From assembly GCA_965224215.1 (NCBI GenBank), contig CBDCYS010000043.1:248001-312000 (forward strand): a stretch of 64,000 nucleotides of DNA, given 5' to 3'. The position numbers and the translations under genes are program-made. Shown in pieces: positions 1-8,768 of the stretch; position 1 is the stretch's first letter, and each line of letters opens with the position of its first letter. The notes beneath the pieces were generated by a model that saw nothing but the letters and a program-made list of their open reading frames with translations, made no database searches and was not told where the DNA came from. This DNA comes from CBDCYS01 sp965224215 (GTDB lineage Bacteria; Acidobacteriota; Terriglobia; Bryobacterales; UBA6623).

Positions 1-2
1 AC

Positions 3-806
3 ATTCTGCCGGTTTGGGGCTCCCGCAAGGCTGAAGACATCCGTAGGCGTGATGTCAGGGCGCTAGTGAAGGCGAAAGCACGCAGCGCGCCCATTGCGGC
101 TAATCGGATATTGCAGCTTGTTCGGGCGCTCTTCAACTGGGGCATTCAGGAAGAGCTGGTAGAGAACAACCCGTGTCACAAAGTAAAGCCCCCTGCCGAA
201 GAGAACAGCCGCGAGCGCGTCCTGACCCCGGATGAAATCGCGACCGTTTGGCTCGGGCTAAATGAAGCCGCCTTGACGCCCACTTTGGCGGCAGTTCTGA
301 AATTCACCCTGACGACGGTTCAGCGTCCCGGCGAGTGTGCGCGGCTGGAGTGGACCGAGATAGACGGGGACTGGTGGACGATACCAGGTGATAAGGCGAA
401 GAACGGCAAATCGCACAGGGTTCCGCTAACGCCCCTGGCGCTAGAAATAATCGAGTCGCAGCCAAAAGGCAATCGCTGGGTGTTCCCGTCTCGGTACCTG
501 AAGTTGGACCGCCCCACGGCGACCGGGGCAATATCGACCGCTGTTCACTTGAACGAAGACTTTGGGATACCGCACTGGACGCCGCACGATTTGCGGCGGT
601 CGGCAACAACGCATATCGCGAAACTTGGAGTTACGAATTTCGTCGTCGGGCGGATACTGAACCACTCCGAGAAGAGCGTCACGAAAACTTACAACCGTTA
701 CGACTATGACTCCGAGAAGCGCGCGGCTCTTGAGAAGTGGGATCGCCGTTTGCGGGCAATCATCGGCGAGCCGGCCGAATCGAAGGTGGTGGAGATATCG
801 AGATGA
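3..806 (+). CDS. Tyrosine recombinase / integrase, 5-prime end outside window
   Basis: Site-specific integrase that would catalyse integration and excision of the element on its right. The frame is open from base 3, so the N-terminus lies outside the window; an internal GTG at 66 is unlikely to be the real start because the upstream residues (SRKAEDIRRRDVRALVK) look like the usual core-binding domain. Counting from that GTG, the catalytic set is visible: Arg87 in TTVQRPGE, His174 and Arg177 in HDLRRS, His200 in ILNHSEKS and a candidate Tyr209 in KTYNRYD. The stop overlaps the next start (ATGA), so the two genes are co-transcribed. Unlike the integrases at 13.1 and 43.3 kb, this one keeps an intact catalytic domain. 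Confidence 0.9.
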   Translation: MLPVWGSRKAEDIRRRDVRALVKAKARSAPIAANRILQLVRALFNWGIQEELVENNPCHKVKPPAEENSRERVLTPDEIATVWLGLNEAALTPTLAAVLKFTLTTVQRPGECARLEWTEIDGDWWTIPGDKAKNGKSHRVPLTPLALEIIESQPKGNRWVFPSRYLKLDRPTATGAISTAVHLNEDFGIPHWTPHDLRRSATTHIAKLGVTNFVVGRILNHSEKSVTKTYNRYDYDSEKRAALEKWDRRLRAIIGEPAESKVVEISR

Positions 807-1961
807 AGACAGAGCTGGACGGCGCGTTTACGAAAGAAACATGGAGCATCGGTCCCGGCGGTGACGGTGACACCCGTGAAGCCGAAGAGGCAGATAAGCA
901 ACTCGACGCTTATTATGCACTTGGGGCGATGCGGAAGGAATGCGAAGAGCAGTGGGAGAAACTCGACGGCTTAAAGGGCGAAAAGATTGACCGACATCGT
1001 AGCGATCTACGCGACCTTAACGGACTTATTGAACCTGAATTATGCACTGCGGCGTGGACCTGAGGAGGGCTGAGCCGCAAGGGACCATTGGGGACCCCCT
1101 AAAACATGGGGTAAAAAGGTCGGCTGGCAAAGATTCCAGCTTCGCCAGCCAACCCCAAGGAAGTCACCCACATGGTTACCAGACGAAAACAGCATAGCTC
1201 CCAAAGGCCCGTCCAACAAGGCCCAGCCGTGACGGCCTCGCGGCCCAATAAAATCGGGGCTTCGACGCCTTACCACTTCCGCGGCAGGAAGCCGACTCCC
1301 TACGGCGGCTTGCTGCCGGTGGTCGGGAGGGCGCTGATCTGAGAGCCTGGCTATGCGCTATGCATAAAATTTTATGCACTAGCCGTAACGCACTGGAAAC
1401 ACGTCACTTCCGAGCGAGGTTTTGACGACGCGGATTCTGGGCGGGAAGGGAAACCGGACACGGAGAAGCCAAAAGACCAGTTGCCGAGCTACCACCTCAC
1501 GACGACCGCCAACCCGCTACGAACGCAGCCACACTCGCAAAGTGAATCTGTGCATAATTCAGGTTGAAGAGTGCGAGAAAGCGATGCGGGAAGGTCGGTG
1601 GGAGCGCGCTGTCCGTGTTGCGATCGACGTTGGGAGTTACAAGCGGAAGGCGAGACTGCGGCGACAGGTCGAAAAAGGGGTTTTACAGGTCAGGGCCGCC
1701 CGCAAGAAGGCTGCCTACGCCGCCGCCAAGACGAAGCGAGACAACCGCCCCAAGCTCGACGCCGAGGACCGCCCAAAGTATCGAAAGCGAATGTTGAAGT
1801 TACGGAAAGAGGGCGTAAAGTACGGTCAAGCCGCTTTCATCATCGAGACGGAGTTCCGGAAAAAGAAACGTGACCGTCACCACGCGAAGCGAATCCGGGA
1901 ACTAGCACCAAATCCAATCCCACTCAAAGATTCAATCCCGCCAAAAGATTACGTTCGCTAA
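803..1961 (+). pseudogene. Hypothetical element protein split by a MITE
   Basis: The first part (803-1033) begins at an ATG overlapping the integrase stop and encodes an acidic, Lys/Glu-rich stretch. It is then interrupted by the IS1380-derived MITE (1034-1563, flanked by TTGAA). Joining codon GAA at 1031-1033 to GAG at 1569 removes the element plus one 5-bp duplication and continues in the same frame to the stop at 1961. The ancestral protein would be about 207 residues, with a coiled-coil-like acidic N-terminus and a very basic Lys/Arg-rich C-terminus that could bind nucleic acid. I do not recognise a family. Its place between integrase and AlpA-like gene suggests an accessory gene of the element. 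Confidence 0.75.
1034..1563 (+). mobile_element. IS1380-derived MITE, copy 1 (530 bp)
   Basis: The ends are inverted repeats CCTGAATTATGCAC / GTGCATAATTCAGG, flanked by a 5-bp duplication TTGAA (1029-1033 and 1564-1568). The left part closely resembles the left end of the full IS1380 element at 61586, including the start of the transposase (ATG at 1172). Almost the whole transposase is missing: the frame fuses the first ~49 codons to the last few and stops at 1342, so a 56-residue mini-protein remains. The right arm is homologous to that of the full element but diverged, so the parent was probably a related IS1380. A second copy with the same structure lies inverted at 60138-60665. Confidence 0.88.
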
Positions 1962-2021
1962 GCGACTGTAGTCCAAAACAGTCCACGCTCTCCGTCCTAA
2001 TGGGTATGTATGGAGGGCAAA

Positions 2022-2246
2022 ATGCCGGAAAATCCAATAGAAGCTTACATGTCTAAAGCCGAGTTCTGCTCGGCACTCCAAATCAATCCCCGCACCGCTG
2101 AACGCTGGCACTTACGCCGAATAGGGCCGACCCGGGTTCGCGTATCAAAAAAAATCTACTACAAACGTTCCACCGTCGCTGACTGGTTGGAGCGTCAAAC
2201 CGAAGACACGGTGAGCTTGGTGGCGCGAGCGCCGGGGGCGGCGTGA
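2022..2246 (+). CDS. AlpA-like helix-turn-helix regulator / excisionase
   Basis: Small DNA-binding protein of the AlpA/excisionase type (MerR-like winged helix): KAEFCSALQINPRTAERWHLRRIGPTRVRVSKKIYY, then a strand-forming basic stretch and VADWLERQ. Proteins of this family activate integrase or excision genes in P4-like elements and phage satellites. The ATG at 2022 is preferred over an in-frame ATG at 2010 because it has a GGAGG at 2012-2016. The stop overlaps the GTG of the next gene (GTGA), indicating one operon with the primase and helicase genes. Confidence 0.75.
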   Translation: MPENPIEAYMSKAEFCSALQINPRTAERWHLRRIGPTRVRVSKKIYYKRSTVADWLERQTEDTVSLVARAPGAA

Positions 2247-2842
2247 GAGTCCGTGACCTGCTCGACGGTACGTCGATAACCGACGTGTGGCGGGCGCTTG
2301 GCGGCGGCGAATTACGGCACGGTCGTGGACGTGCTTGGTGGCGCGATGGGGACGGCTACAACGTCTCGCTGGAAGAGAGTAAGGGCACCTGGTACGACCA
2401 CGCCCACGGGCAAGGCGGCGGAATCCTGGACCTTATCCAGACCGTGCTCGGTAGTGACCGCCGTGACGCTGTTCGGTGGCTCGCCGACCACCGGGGCGTG
2501 AATCTTGATAATGACCGTCCACTAACCCGCGAAGAGAAGCGCCGCTACGCCCGGCGGCGCAGCCGTGCGGTGTCCAAAGCCCGCAACCTGACCAAGTGGC
2601 GCTGTGCTCGCCTGCGGCGGCGTCGTGGGGACCGGAACCGGCTTTACGAGTCCGAAAATTCGGCCTCCGCCGTGGCGCGCGCCCTACTGGCGACGGGCGA
2701 CGGCAGCGGCGATGAGGACGCTTGGCGCGACATCTGGCAGCGCGCTCATGACGATTTGCGAGCGGACGACATCGATCGCCAAATCCAGCGGCTCGAGAGC
2801 GCCACGCCCGGCGAGTTTTTGGAGTTGCAGGGGACAGCGTGA
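2243..2842 (+). CDS. Primase N-terminal-like replication protein
   Basis: About 199 residues starting at GTG 2243 in a GTGA overlap with the AlpA-like gene. Residues ~25-75 (GRGRAWWRDGDGYNVSLEES, GTWYDHAHGQGGGILDLIQ) resemble the phage/plasmid primase N-terminal zinc domain region that leads into the catalytic core, but the zinc-binding cysteines are not present, so it may be a degenerate CHC2-like module. The middle is very Arg-rich (KRRYARRRSRAVSKARN and RCARLRRRRGDRNR), which suits nucleic-acid binding. It is followed by a D5-like helicase in another GTGA overlap, so the pair probably forms the replication unit of the element. The family call is moderate. Confidence 0.6.
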   Translation: MRVRDLLDGTSITDVWRALGGGELRHGRGRAWWRDGDGYNVSLEESKGTWYDHAHGQGGGILDLIQTVLGSDRRDAVRWLADHRGVNLDNDRPLTREEKRRYARRRSRAVSKARNLTKWRCARLRRRRGDRNRLYESENSASAVARALLATGDGSGDEDAWRDIWQRAHDDLRADDIDRQIQRLESATPGEFLELQGTA

Positions 2843-4326
2843 CGGGGCGCATCTACACGGACGCCGAGTTCGAGTCGGCGGCGACCCGGCATTTGATGTC
2901 CGACGCCGAGACTCTTACGCCGAATGAAGCAGCGGACGGCAAAACTACGACCGAGCTGCCCCGCATCCTGGACCGCGGCGACCCACTAGCATGCGCCCGG
3001 CGGTTTCTTGCCGACGAGTTCAACCGGGACAACCATCAAATTCTATATCACCACAGGGACCAGTTCTTTTCATGGATTCGCTCGCGATGGCGGCGCGTCG
3101 ATGATGCGGAGTTGAGAGCGCGGCTTTACGAATATCTTGAGGCTTCTTTTGTCCGGGTAAGCGTCGGAAATGGGAAATTCGAGAATGCCCCGTTCAAGCC
3201 CAGCACCCGCCGGGTTGCTGATGTTCTCGACGCTCTGAAGAGCGCTAGTTTTCTATCTACCGAAATCGACCCACCGGCGTGGCTGGAGCCAGTGCCGGAC
3301 CTGCCGCCCGACGAGCTGGTTCCCTGTTGTAACGGGTTGCTCCACGTCCCGGAAATGCAGTTGCTCGGCAATGACCCGGAATTCTTCAACCTTTCGGCGC
3401 TTAGCATTGCCTACGACCCGTATGCGGACGAGCCGGTGGCGTGGCTGGCGTTCTTACGATCATTGTGGGGCGATGACTCGGAGGCGACAGGGACGCTACA
3501 GGAAGTCTTAGGGTACTTCTTGACCGCTGACACCCGGCAGCAGAAAATCTTCATGCTGGTGGGACCGAGACGCTCAGGGAAAGGTACTATAGGGCGCGTC
3601 TTGGTCGCCCTGCTTGGGCGCCCGAACGTCGGCGGTCCAACACTCGGTTCATTGGCAACCAACTTCGGACTCGCGCCGCTTATTGCCAAGCCGCTTGCCA
3701 TCATCTCGGACGCGCGGCTGTCGGGTCGTAGCGACCAGGCGGTTATTGTTGAGCGGCTGCTTTCCATCTCAGGCGAAGACGTTCTCACGGTTGACCGCAA
3801 GCACCGAGAGCCCTGGACCGGAACGCTGCCGACGCGGTTCCTATTGCTGAGTAACGAACTACCAAGGCTCTCAGACGCATCGGGGGCGATGGCAAGCCGG
3901 TTCGTCGTCCTGACGTTGCAGAACAGCTTCTACGGGTGCGAGGATACCGCCCTGATCAACAAGCTGCGAGAGGAGTTGCCCGGCGTCCTGCGGTGGGCGC
4001 TCGAAGGGTTGGCACGCCTCCGCGAACGCGGGCGCTTCGTCCAGCCTGCGTCGTCGGCGGAGGCTATCCGGGAACTCGAAGACCTTGGCTCCCCGGTCGG
4101 CGCCTTCATCCGGGACCGCTGCGAGATTGAGCCGGGTTTGGAAATTTCCTGCGGCCACTTGTATGACGCTTGGAAGTCGTGGTGTCAGGAGCAGGGACGG
4201 GACCACCCAGGCACGCGCCAGACATTTGGACGGGACCTTAAGGCGGCTGTACCAAGAATCATGATTACGAAGCGCCGGGACGGAGACAACAGGGTGAAAT
4301 ATTATGACGGAATTGCTCTTCATTGA
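2839..4326 (+). CDS. D5-like / SF3 helicase, phage-type primase C-terminal
   Basis: A 495-residue protein with the D5_N region followed by a superfamily 3 ATPase. Walker A is VGPRRSGKGT; later motifs include SDARLSGR, the EDVLTVDRKHRE segment and RFLLLSNELPRL, typical of virus/plasmid helicases such as P4 alpha C-terminus and poxvirus D5. Such proteins unwind the element origin and load on single-stranded DNA as a hexamer. Translation starts at GTG 2839, overlapping the preceding stop. The stop at 4326 is followed after about 55 bp by IS1595 copy A, so any genes that came next have been lost or displaced. Confidence 0.88.
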   Translation: MTGRIYTDAEFESAATRHLMSDAETLTPNEAADGKTTTELPRILDRGDPLACARRFLADEFNRDNHQILYHHRDQFFSWIRSRWRRVDDAELRARLYEYLEASFVRVSVGNGKFENAPFKPSTRRVADVLDALKSASFLSTEIDPPAWLEPVPDLPPDELVPCCNGLLHVPEMQLLGNDPEFFNLSALSIAYDPYADEPVAWLAFLRSLWGDDSEATGTLQEVLGYFLTADTRQQKIFMLVGPRRSGKGTIGRVLVALLGRPNVGGPTLGSLATNFGLAPLIAKPLAIISDARLSGRSDQAVIVERLLSISGEDVLTVDRKHREPWTGTLPTRFLLLSNELPRLSDASGAMASRFVVLTLQNSFYGCEDTALINKLREELPGVLRWALEGLARLRERGRFVQPASSAEAIRELEDLGSPVGAFIRDRCEIEPGLEISCGHLYDAWKSWCQEQGRDHPGTRQTFGRDLKAAVPRIMITKRRDGDNRVKYYDGIALH

Positions 4327-4382
4327 CCATAGCAGCCTGGTCCCCGGTCCCCAGTGGTCCCCGGCCTTCTCTATTTTACTTT

Positions 4383-5413
4383 GATGGGTATCCGGTTGAC
4401 TCAGGTAGCCCCAATATCTTGTGGTTTGGGGATTTTCTTGGGTTCTGTAACCGGGTGAACAATCATCTTGTAAGTCGCCGGATCCACGGCTACCGCCTGC
4501 TGGACGAGCCGATAGAAGAGTTTGCCGCGGCTTTTGGATTTGCGGCGGTTGAAACGGAAGGTGAACTCGTCCAGGTAGTAGTCCAGATGTTTGTGGCTCA
4601 CGGCGCCCTGATGGGTGCCCAGCAGCCAGCGCTTGAGCAGTGACATCACGCGGTGGACGCGGGGCATCAATTCCGACGCGGACTGCTCCTGCCTGTTGAC
4701 AACTGTGACCTGATGGACGTAGCCTTCCTTTTTCAACCCGGAGTAACCGGGCCAGCCGTCGGTATGCACCACGCTGCCCGGCTCGATGCACTCCTCCACG
4801 AAAGGCAACAGGCTCTCGCCCGAGGCATCCTCGATTCTCTTCATGCGAATCCGGCCGATACCCCGCCCATCCTCTTGAGCGGCTACTGCGATCAATGCTT
4901 TGTTTTTCAGGTTTCGGCCCCGCAGGCCCTCTTCGAGCCCGCCCCAGTAGCTTTCATCGACTTCCACCGTCCCGGCGAGCAAATCCCGTCCCGGCCGCAC
5001 CATCGCGCGCCGCATTTTGTGCAGCCAGGTCCAAGCCGTTTCGTACCTGTTGAGCCCCAACACTCTTTGAAGTCCCAAAGCGCTGGCTCCGGTCTTTTGG
5101 GTGGTGACCCACCACATCGCACGAAACCACAACGGCAAAGGGCTGCGCGTGTCCTGAAAGATGGTCCCGGCGGTCACCGAGGTTTGGCGCCCACACGCAG
5201 CGCACTGCAGCAGCACTTTTCGCAAAGGCCACGACTTTCCACAACCGCAACCCGGACAGCGGAAACCGTCCGGCCAGCGCAGCCGGAACAGATACTCCCG
5301 GCAGGCCTCCTCACTGCTAAAACGGGCCTCGAATTCTGTCAGGTTCTGAGGGTAATCTTCCATCTGCCGGCATACTACATCTTGGGGCTACCTGAGTCAA
5401 CCGGATACCCATC
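4383..5413 (-). mobile_element. IS1595-family insertion sequence, copy A (1031 bp)
   Basis: Bounded by inverted repeats GATGGGTATCCGGTTGACTC at the left and its complement at the right. It has the same length and ends as copies C and D. The 8-bp flanks are tttacttt and tcacgtaa, which do not match, whereas the three sister copies all have perfect 8-bp duplications. The copy therefore sits at a rearrangement junction: a satellite element lies on one side and a truncated chromosomal cupin gene on the other. Confidence 0.9.
4401..5363 (-). CDS. IS1595-family transposase, intact (copy A)
   Basis: 320 residues. An N-terminal zinc ribbon (CPGCGCGKSW...LQCAACGRQ) is followed by the ISXO2-like DDE domain: Asp in EVDESYWGG, Asp in VVHTDGWPGY and Glu in YYLDEFTFRFNRRKSK. 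It moves the element by cut-and-paste. The frame is complete and matches copy C almost everywhere, so it is a plausible active source enzyme for the two defective copies at 12.0 and 53.9 kb. Confidence 0.93.
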   Translation of the reverse strand: MEDYPQNLTEFEARFSSEEACREYLFRLRWPDGFRCPGCGCGKSWPLRKVLLQCAACGRQTSVTAGTIFQDTRSPLPLWFRAMWWVTTQKTGASALGLQRVLGLNRYETAWTWLHKMRRAMVRPGRDLLAGTVEVDESYWGGLEEGLRGRNLKNKALIAVAAQEDGRGIGRIRMKRIEDASGESLLPFVEECIEPGSVVHTDGWPGYSGLKKEGYVHQVTVVNRQEQSASELMPRVHRVMSLLKRWLLGTHQGAVSHKHLDYYLDEFTFRFNRRKSKSRGKLFYRLVQQAVAVDPATYKMIVHPVTEPKKIPKPQDIGAT

Positions 5414-5993
5414 TCACGTAATTTACCGTGACGTTGCGCGCCGAATGCAGAGGCTGATTGCTGTCGTGGTTCGCGAACGTTGCGGCTCGTTCCGAGCTTT
5501 TCAGCACTTCGGGCATGGCTGAGGGTCCGCGGAACCTGCGGGTGAGGTGAGCCCCGGTGGGAAAAATCCTCACGGCAACATACTCGAAGCGGCCGCTTCC
5601 CGGATCCGACTGATACGCCGTTCCCCTCGGGAGATTCACGATGTCGCCCGCTCCTACCTGGTGGCGTCTCGGTGCTTTCAACCCGGAACCGCCAAACTCA
5701 CCGGGCGCAGATTGCTCGGCGCCGACCAGTTCGTCGCTCATCAGAAGCAAAGCCTTGCCGCTGCGCACAAACCAGATCTCGTCGGCGTTCTTGTACATCT
5801 GGTAGGGTCCGGGCTTTTTCTCCTGTACCTTGAACGTCAACGTGTACGTGGGCCCCTTGTGGACGACAGACGACTCTTGGGTGCGGGCAAAGATGGCGTC
5901 GATCCCCAAACTCTTCAACACATCCCGAATCTCGCCCGAGGCCAAATCAAAGGGATGAGCAAGAATGGCGAAAACTACTAGGTACCATCGCAT
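5414..5993 (-). pseudogene. Secreted cupin-domain protein, C-terminus cut by IS1595 copy A
   Basis: Starts at ATG 5993 with a GGAGG about 6 nt upstream; an in-frame start 24 nt earlier is less likely. Residues 1-18 (MRWYLVVFAILAHPFDLA) form a short signal peptide. The middle contains a cupin barrel (YKNADEIWFVRSGKALLLM ... HQVGAGDIVNLPRGTAYQ). The frame runs into the insertion sequence at 5413 after QPLHSARNVTVNYV, so the native C-terminus and stop are missing. Function beyond a small-molecule-binding cupin fold cannot be deduced. Confidence 0.75.
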
Positions 5994-6025
5994 AGTGCTG
6001 CCTCCAATCGATCCCATCCATCATA

Positions 6026-6389
6026 GAGCTTGTTAAGTTAACGGCGGTCGGCGACAATTGACCGATGGAATCCCTGTATCGACGCCACCGCTTTCCACCC
6101 GAGATCATCAGCCATGCCGTCTGGTTGTACCATCGGTTCACCCTGAGCTTTCGCGATGTCGAGGACCTTCTCGCTGAGCGTGGCGGTTCCCTCGTGGCAT
6201 CATCTAGCACCGCTCTCAGCGACAAGAAATTCCCGCACGCAGTCCTTGTTCAGTGTTACACCTAGCCCCGGCCGCTGAGAGAGCGAGCTTTTACTGACTG
6301 GAAGACGGCGACTTATGCCTGCTGACAGAGAGAAAGTCCGGATGCGCTTAGGGCAAAACCGCCGTGGCGTTGTTAACTTGACAATGCCC
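6026..6389 (+). mobile_element. IS6-family remnant, internally deleted
   Basis: From ATG 6065 the sequence encodes YRRHRFPPEIISHAVWLYHR and FTLSFRDVEDLLAERG, the N-terminal signature of IS6/IS26-type transposases; homology stops near 6187 before any DDE residue. TTGTTAAGTTAAC (6030-6042) and GTTAACTTGACAA (6372-6384) form a 13-bp inverted repeat with one mismatch, so the ~360-bp block is probably an IS6 element that lost most of its transposase. No target duplication was found. Confidence 0.55.
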
Positions 6390-6413
6390 AGCCGCACAAA
6401 CTAAGCTGACGTC

Positions 6414-7187
6414 GTGTCGCGCGTCCTGCTGTTACTGTTGGTCTTGCTCACCGCAGCAGGCGCTCAGACCCGCGAGGCAAGCCCATTCTCGGGAGATGCT
6501 CGCGAGATCGACGCCGGACGCGCGTCCTTCCGGCTCCGTTGTTCGGCCTGCCACGGAATCCACGCCGAGGGCGGCCGTGGCCCCTCGTTGAACCGTGGCG
6601 AGTTCAATGTGGGCAACAGCGACAAAGCCCTCTACCAGGTCATCGCGAAAGGCGTTCCTGGAAGCGAGATGCCGGCGTTCGGCAAACGCAACACGGAAGA
6701 GAGCATATGGCGAATCGTCTCCTACCTGCGCTCGCTCACCGCCGCTGAGACCGTCGCCGTCACCGGAGACAGCGGCCGCGGTGAGACCGTCTTCTGGCAA
6801 AAGTCAGGGTGTGGCAACTGCCACCGCGTCGGCAAACGCGGCGGATACTTCGGCCCCTCTCTAACCCGCATCGGGCGCTCGCGCAGCGTGAATCACCTGC
6901 GAGAATCCGTCGTCTCCCCCGACGCCGACCTGCCCGTCGGATACTACGCCGTCGAGATCAAAACCACAGACGGCCGCTCAATCCGAGGTCTCGGCTTGGG
7001 GTTCGACGACTTCTCCTCGCGGCTAAGGGATGCGTCGGGCGATATTCACTCTTACTTCCACGAAGAAGTGCGCTCGGCTGAACGAAAGTTTGAGTCGCTC
7101 ATGCCTTCCGGCTACACGGAATCGTTGTCCGAATCGGAACTTGACGATCTGTTGGCCTACCTGGTCAGCCTACGTGAGGAGAAGTAG
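6414..7187 (+). CDS. Secreted two-heme cytochrome c
   Basis: 257 residues beginning at GTG 6414; there is no good Shine-Dalgarno and no alternative ATG nearby. Residues 1-17 are a signal peptide (LLLLLVLLTAAGAQ), so it acts in the periplasm. Two c-type heme sites are visible: C43-SA-C46-H47 and C133-GN-C136-H137. The second half (GETVFWQKSGCGNCHRVG ... VGYYAVEIKTTDGRSIRGL ... SLSESELDDLLAYLVSL) matches the TIGR02603-type heme domain known from Pirellula and Verrucomicrobium. The stop is directly adjacent to the PQQ dehydrogenase start, so it very likely serves as electron acceptor of that enzyme. Confidence 0.88.
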   Translation: MSRVLLLLLVLLTAAGAQTREASPFSGDAREIDAGRASFRLRCSACHGIHAEGGRGPSLNRGEFNVGNSDKALYQVIAKGVPGSEMPAFGKRNTEESIWRIVSYLRSLTAAETVAVTGDSGRGETVFWQKSGCGNCHRVGKRGGYFGPSLTRIGRSRSVNHLRESVVSPDADLPVGYYAVEIKTTDGRSIRGLGLGFDDFSSRLRDASGDIHSYFHEEVRSAERKFESLMPSGYTESLSESELDDLLAYLVSLREEK

Positions 7188-8768
7188 ATGACTCGACTCC
7201 TGCTCCTTTCCTTCTTGACCGCCGGCGCCCTGTTCGGTCAAGTCGATGCGTCGAACCTATCAGCCGCGCAGCAAGACAACGAAAGCTGGCTCATGTACGG
7301 CCGCAACCACTCGGCTTGGCGCCACTCGACTCTCGATGAGGTTAACCGCGCGAACGTCGTCAAACTGACGCCCGCCTGGATCTTCCAAACCGGCGTTACC
7401 GGCAAGTTTCAAACCACCCCGCTGGTACACGACGGCGTCATGTACATCACCGGCGCATCAAACCACGCCTGGGCGCTCGACCTGAAAACCGGCCAACCGT
7501 TGTGGCACTACACCGAGCCCGTGCCCGACGACCTCATCTTCTGCTGCGGTCAGCCCAATCGCGGCTTCGGCATGCTCGGCGACCGGTTGTACAAGGTCAA
7601 CATGCAGGCCACGCTCGTCGCGCTTGATTCCAAAACCGGCGACGTCCTCTGGGAGACGGAAGTCGCCGACTACAAGAAGGGCTATTCCAACACCGTCGCG
7701 CCGCTGATCGTCAAGAACATGGTGGTCGTCGGAATCGCCGGCGCCGAATTCGGCACGCGCGACTTCATCGATGCCTATGACGCCGAGACCGGTGAAAGAG
7801 TGTGGCGCTTTTGGACGGTGCCCGGTCCCGGCGAGCCCGGCAACGAGACCTGGGGCGGCGACTCCTGGAAGCGCGGCGGCGCATCCACGTGGATCACCGG
7901 AAGCTACGACGCCGACCTGAACTTGATTTACTGGGGAACCGGCAATCCTGGTCCGGATCTCGACGGTTCTCCGCGGCCGGGAGACAATCTCTATTCTGAC
8001 TCGGTCGTTGCCCTTGACGCCGACACCGGCAAACTGAATTGGCATTTCCAGTTCACACCGCACGATGTGCATGATTGGGACGCTGTCGCCGACCCGGTCC
8101 TGATCGAGATGGAAGTGGACGGTATTCCCACCAAGACCGTCGTCCAAGCCAACCGCAACGGCTATTACTACGCCATCGATCGCACGAACGGCAAGTTCCT
8201 CTTCGCGGCGCCGTTCACCAAGATTAGTTGGGCTGATGGCATCGGGCTCGACGGCCGACCCATTCTCATCCCCGGAAACGAACCCAGTGACGAGGGGACA
8301 AAGACGTGCCCGGGAATGGGCGGCGGCCACAACTGGCAGGCGACCACCTACAGTCCTAAGACGCACCTCTACTATTTCAATACAACCGACGGCTGCCAGA
8401 TCTATCACAAGTCGACGCAAGAGTTCGTCGAAGGCGAGTTTTACTTGGCCAGCGCGATGGAGCGCATCCCGACGGAACCGCGAGAAGGATCGATTGTCGC
8501 CATGGAGCCCGGGAGCGGCAAGATTCGCTGGCGCTACCGCATGGTCGACTCGCCGACCAGTGGATTGCTGTCGACGGCGGGAGACCTTGTCTTCGCGGGC
8601 GATGCGGCTGGCTATTTCATCGCGCTGGACGCCGAGACCGGAAAAGTCCTCTGGCGCTTCCCAACCGGAGGGACAGTGCGTGCCCCGGCCATCAGCTATG
8701 AGTTCGGCGGCCGCCAGTACATCGCAACGGCGGCGGGCAATTCGCTGTTCGCTTTCGCGCTCCCCTAG
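7188..8768 (+). CDS. PQQ-dependent alcohol dehydrogenase (quinoprotein)
   Basis: 526 residues with signal peptide MTRLLLLSFLTAGALFGQ and a GAGGAG ribosome site just upstream. It is a beta-propeller quinoprotein: repeated W-motifs (GDVLWETEV, GERVWRFW, GKIRWRYR, GKVLWRFP) and a vicinal Cys119-Cys120 pair in IFCCGQPNRG, which forms the disulfide ring over PQQ. The active-site segment is H292-DVHDWD298, so the catalytic Asp296 is followed at +2 by Asp298, the arrangement linked to lanthanide-dependent enzymes (XoxF, PedH). It would oxidise alcohols in the periplasm and pass electrons to the cytochrome encoded immediately upstream. Substrate cannot be told from sequence. Confidence 0.9.
   Translation: MTRLLLLSFLTAGALFGQVDASNLSAAQQDNESWLMYGRNHSAWRHSTLDEVNRANVVKLTPAWIFQTGVTGKFQTTPLVHDGVMYITGASNHAWALDLKTGQPLWHYTEPVPDDLIFCCGQPNRGFGMLGDRLYKVNMQATLVALDSKTGDVLWETEVADYKKGYSNTVAPLIVKNMVVVGIAGAEFGTRDFIDAYDAETGERVWRFWTVPGPGEPGNETWGGDSWKRGGASTWITGSYDADLNLIYWGTGNPGPDLDGSPRPGDNLYSDSVVALDADTGKLNWHFQFTPHDVHDWDAVADPVLIEMEVDGIPTKTVVQANRNGYYYAIDRTNGKFLFAAPFTKISWADGIGLDGRPILIPGNEPSDEGTKTCPGMGGGHNWQATTYSPKTHLYYFNTTDGCQIYHKSTQEFVEGEFYLASAMERIPTEPREGSIVAMEPGSGKIRWRYRMVDSPTSGLLSTAGDLVFAGDAAGYFIALDAETGKVLWRFPTGGTVRAPAISYEFGGRQYIATAAGNSLFAFALP

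Noticed and set aside
7458..8420. A 320-codon minus-strand frame inside the PQQ dehydrogenase gene
   Set aside because: Composition is that of a codon-mirrored shadow and it lies wholly within a well-supported gene.
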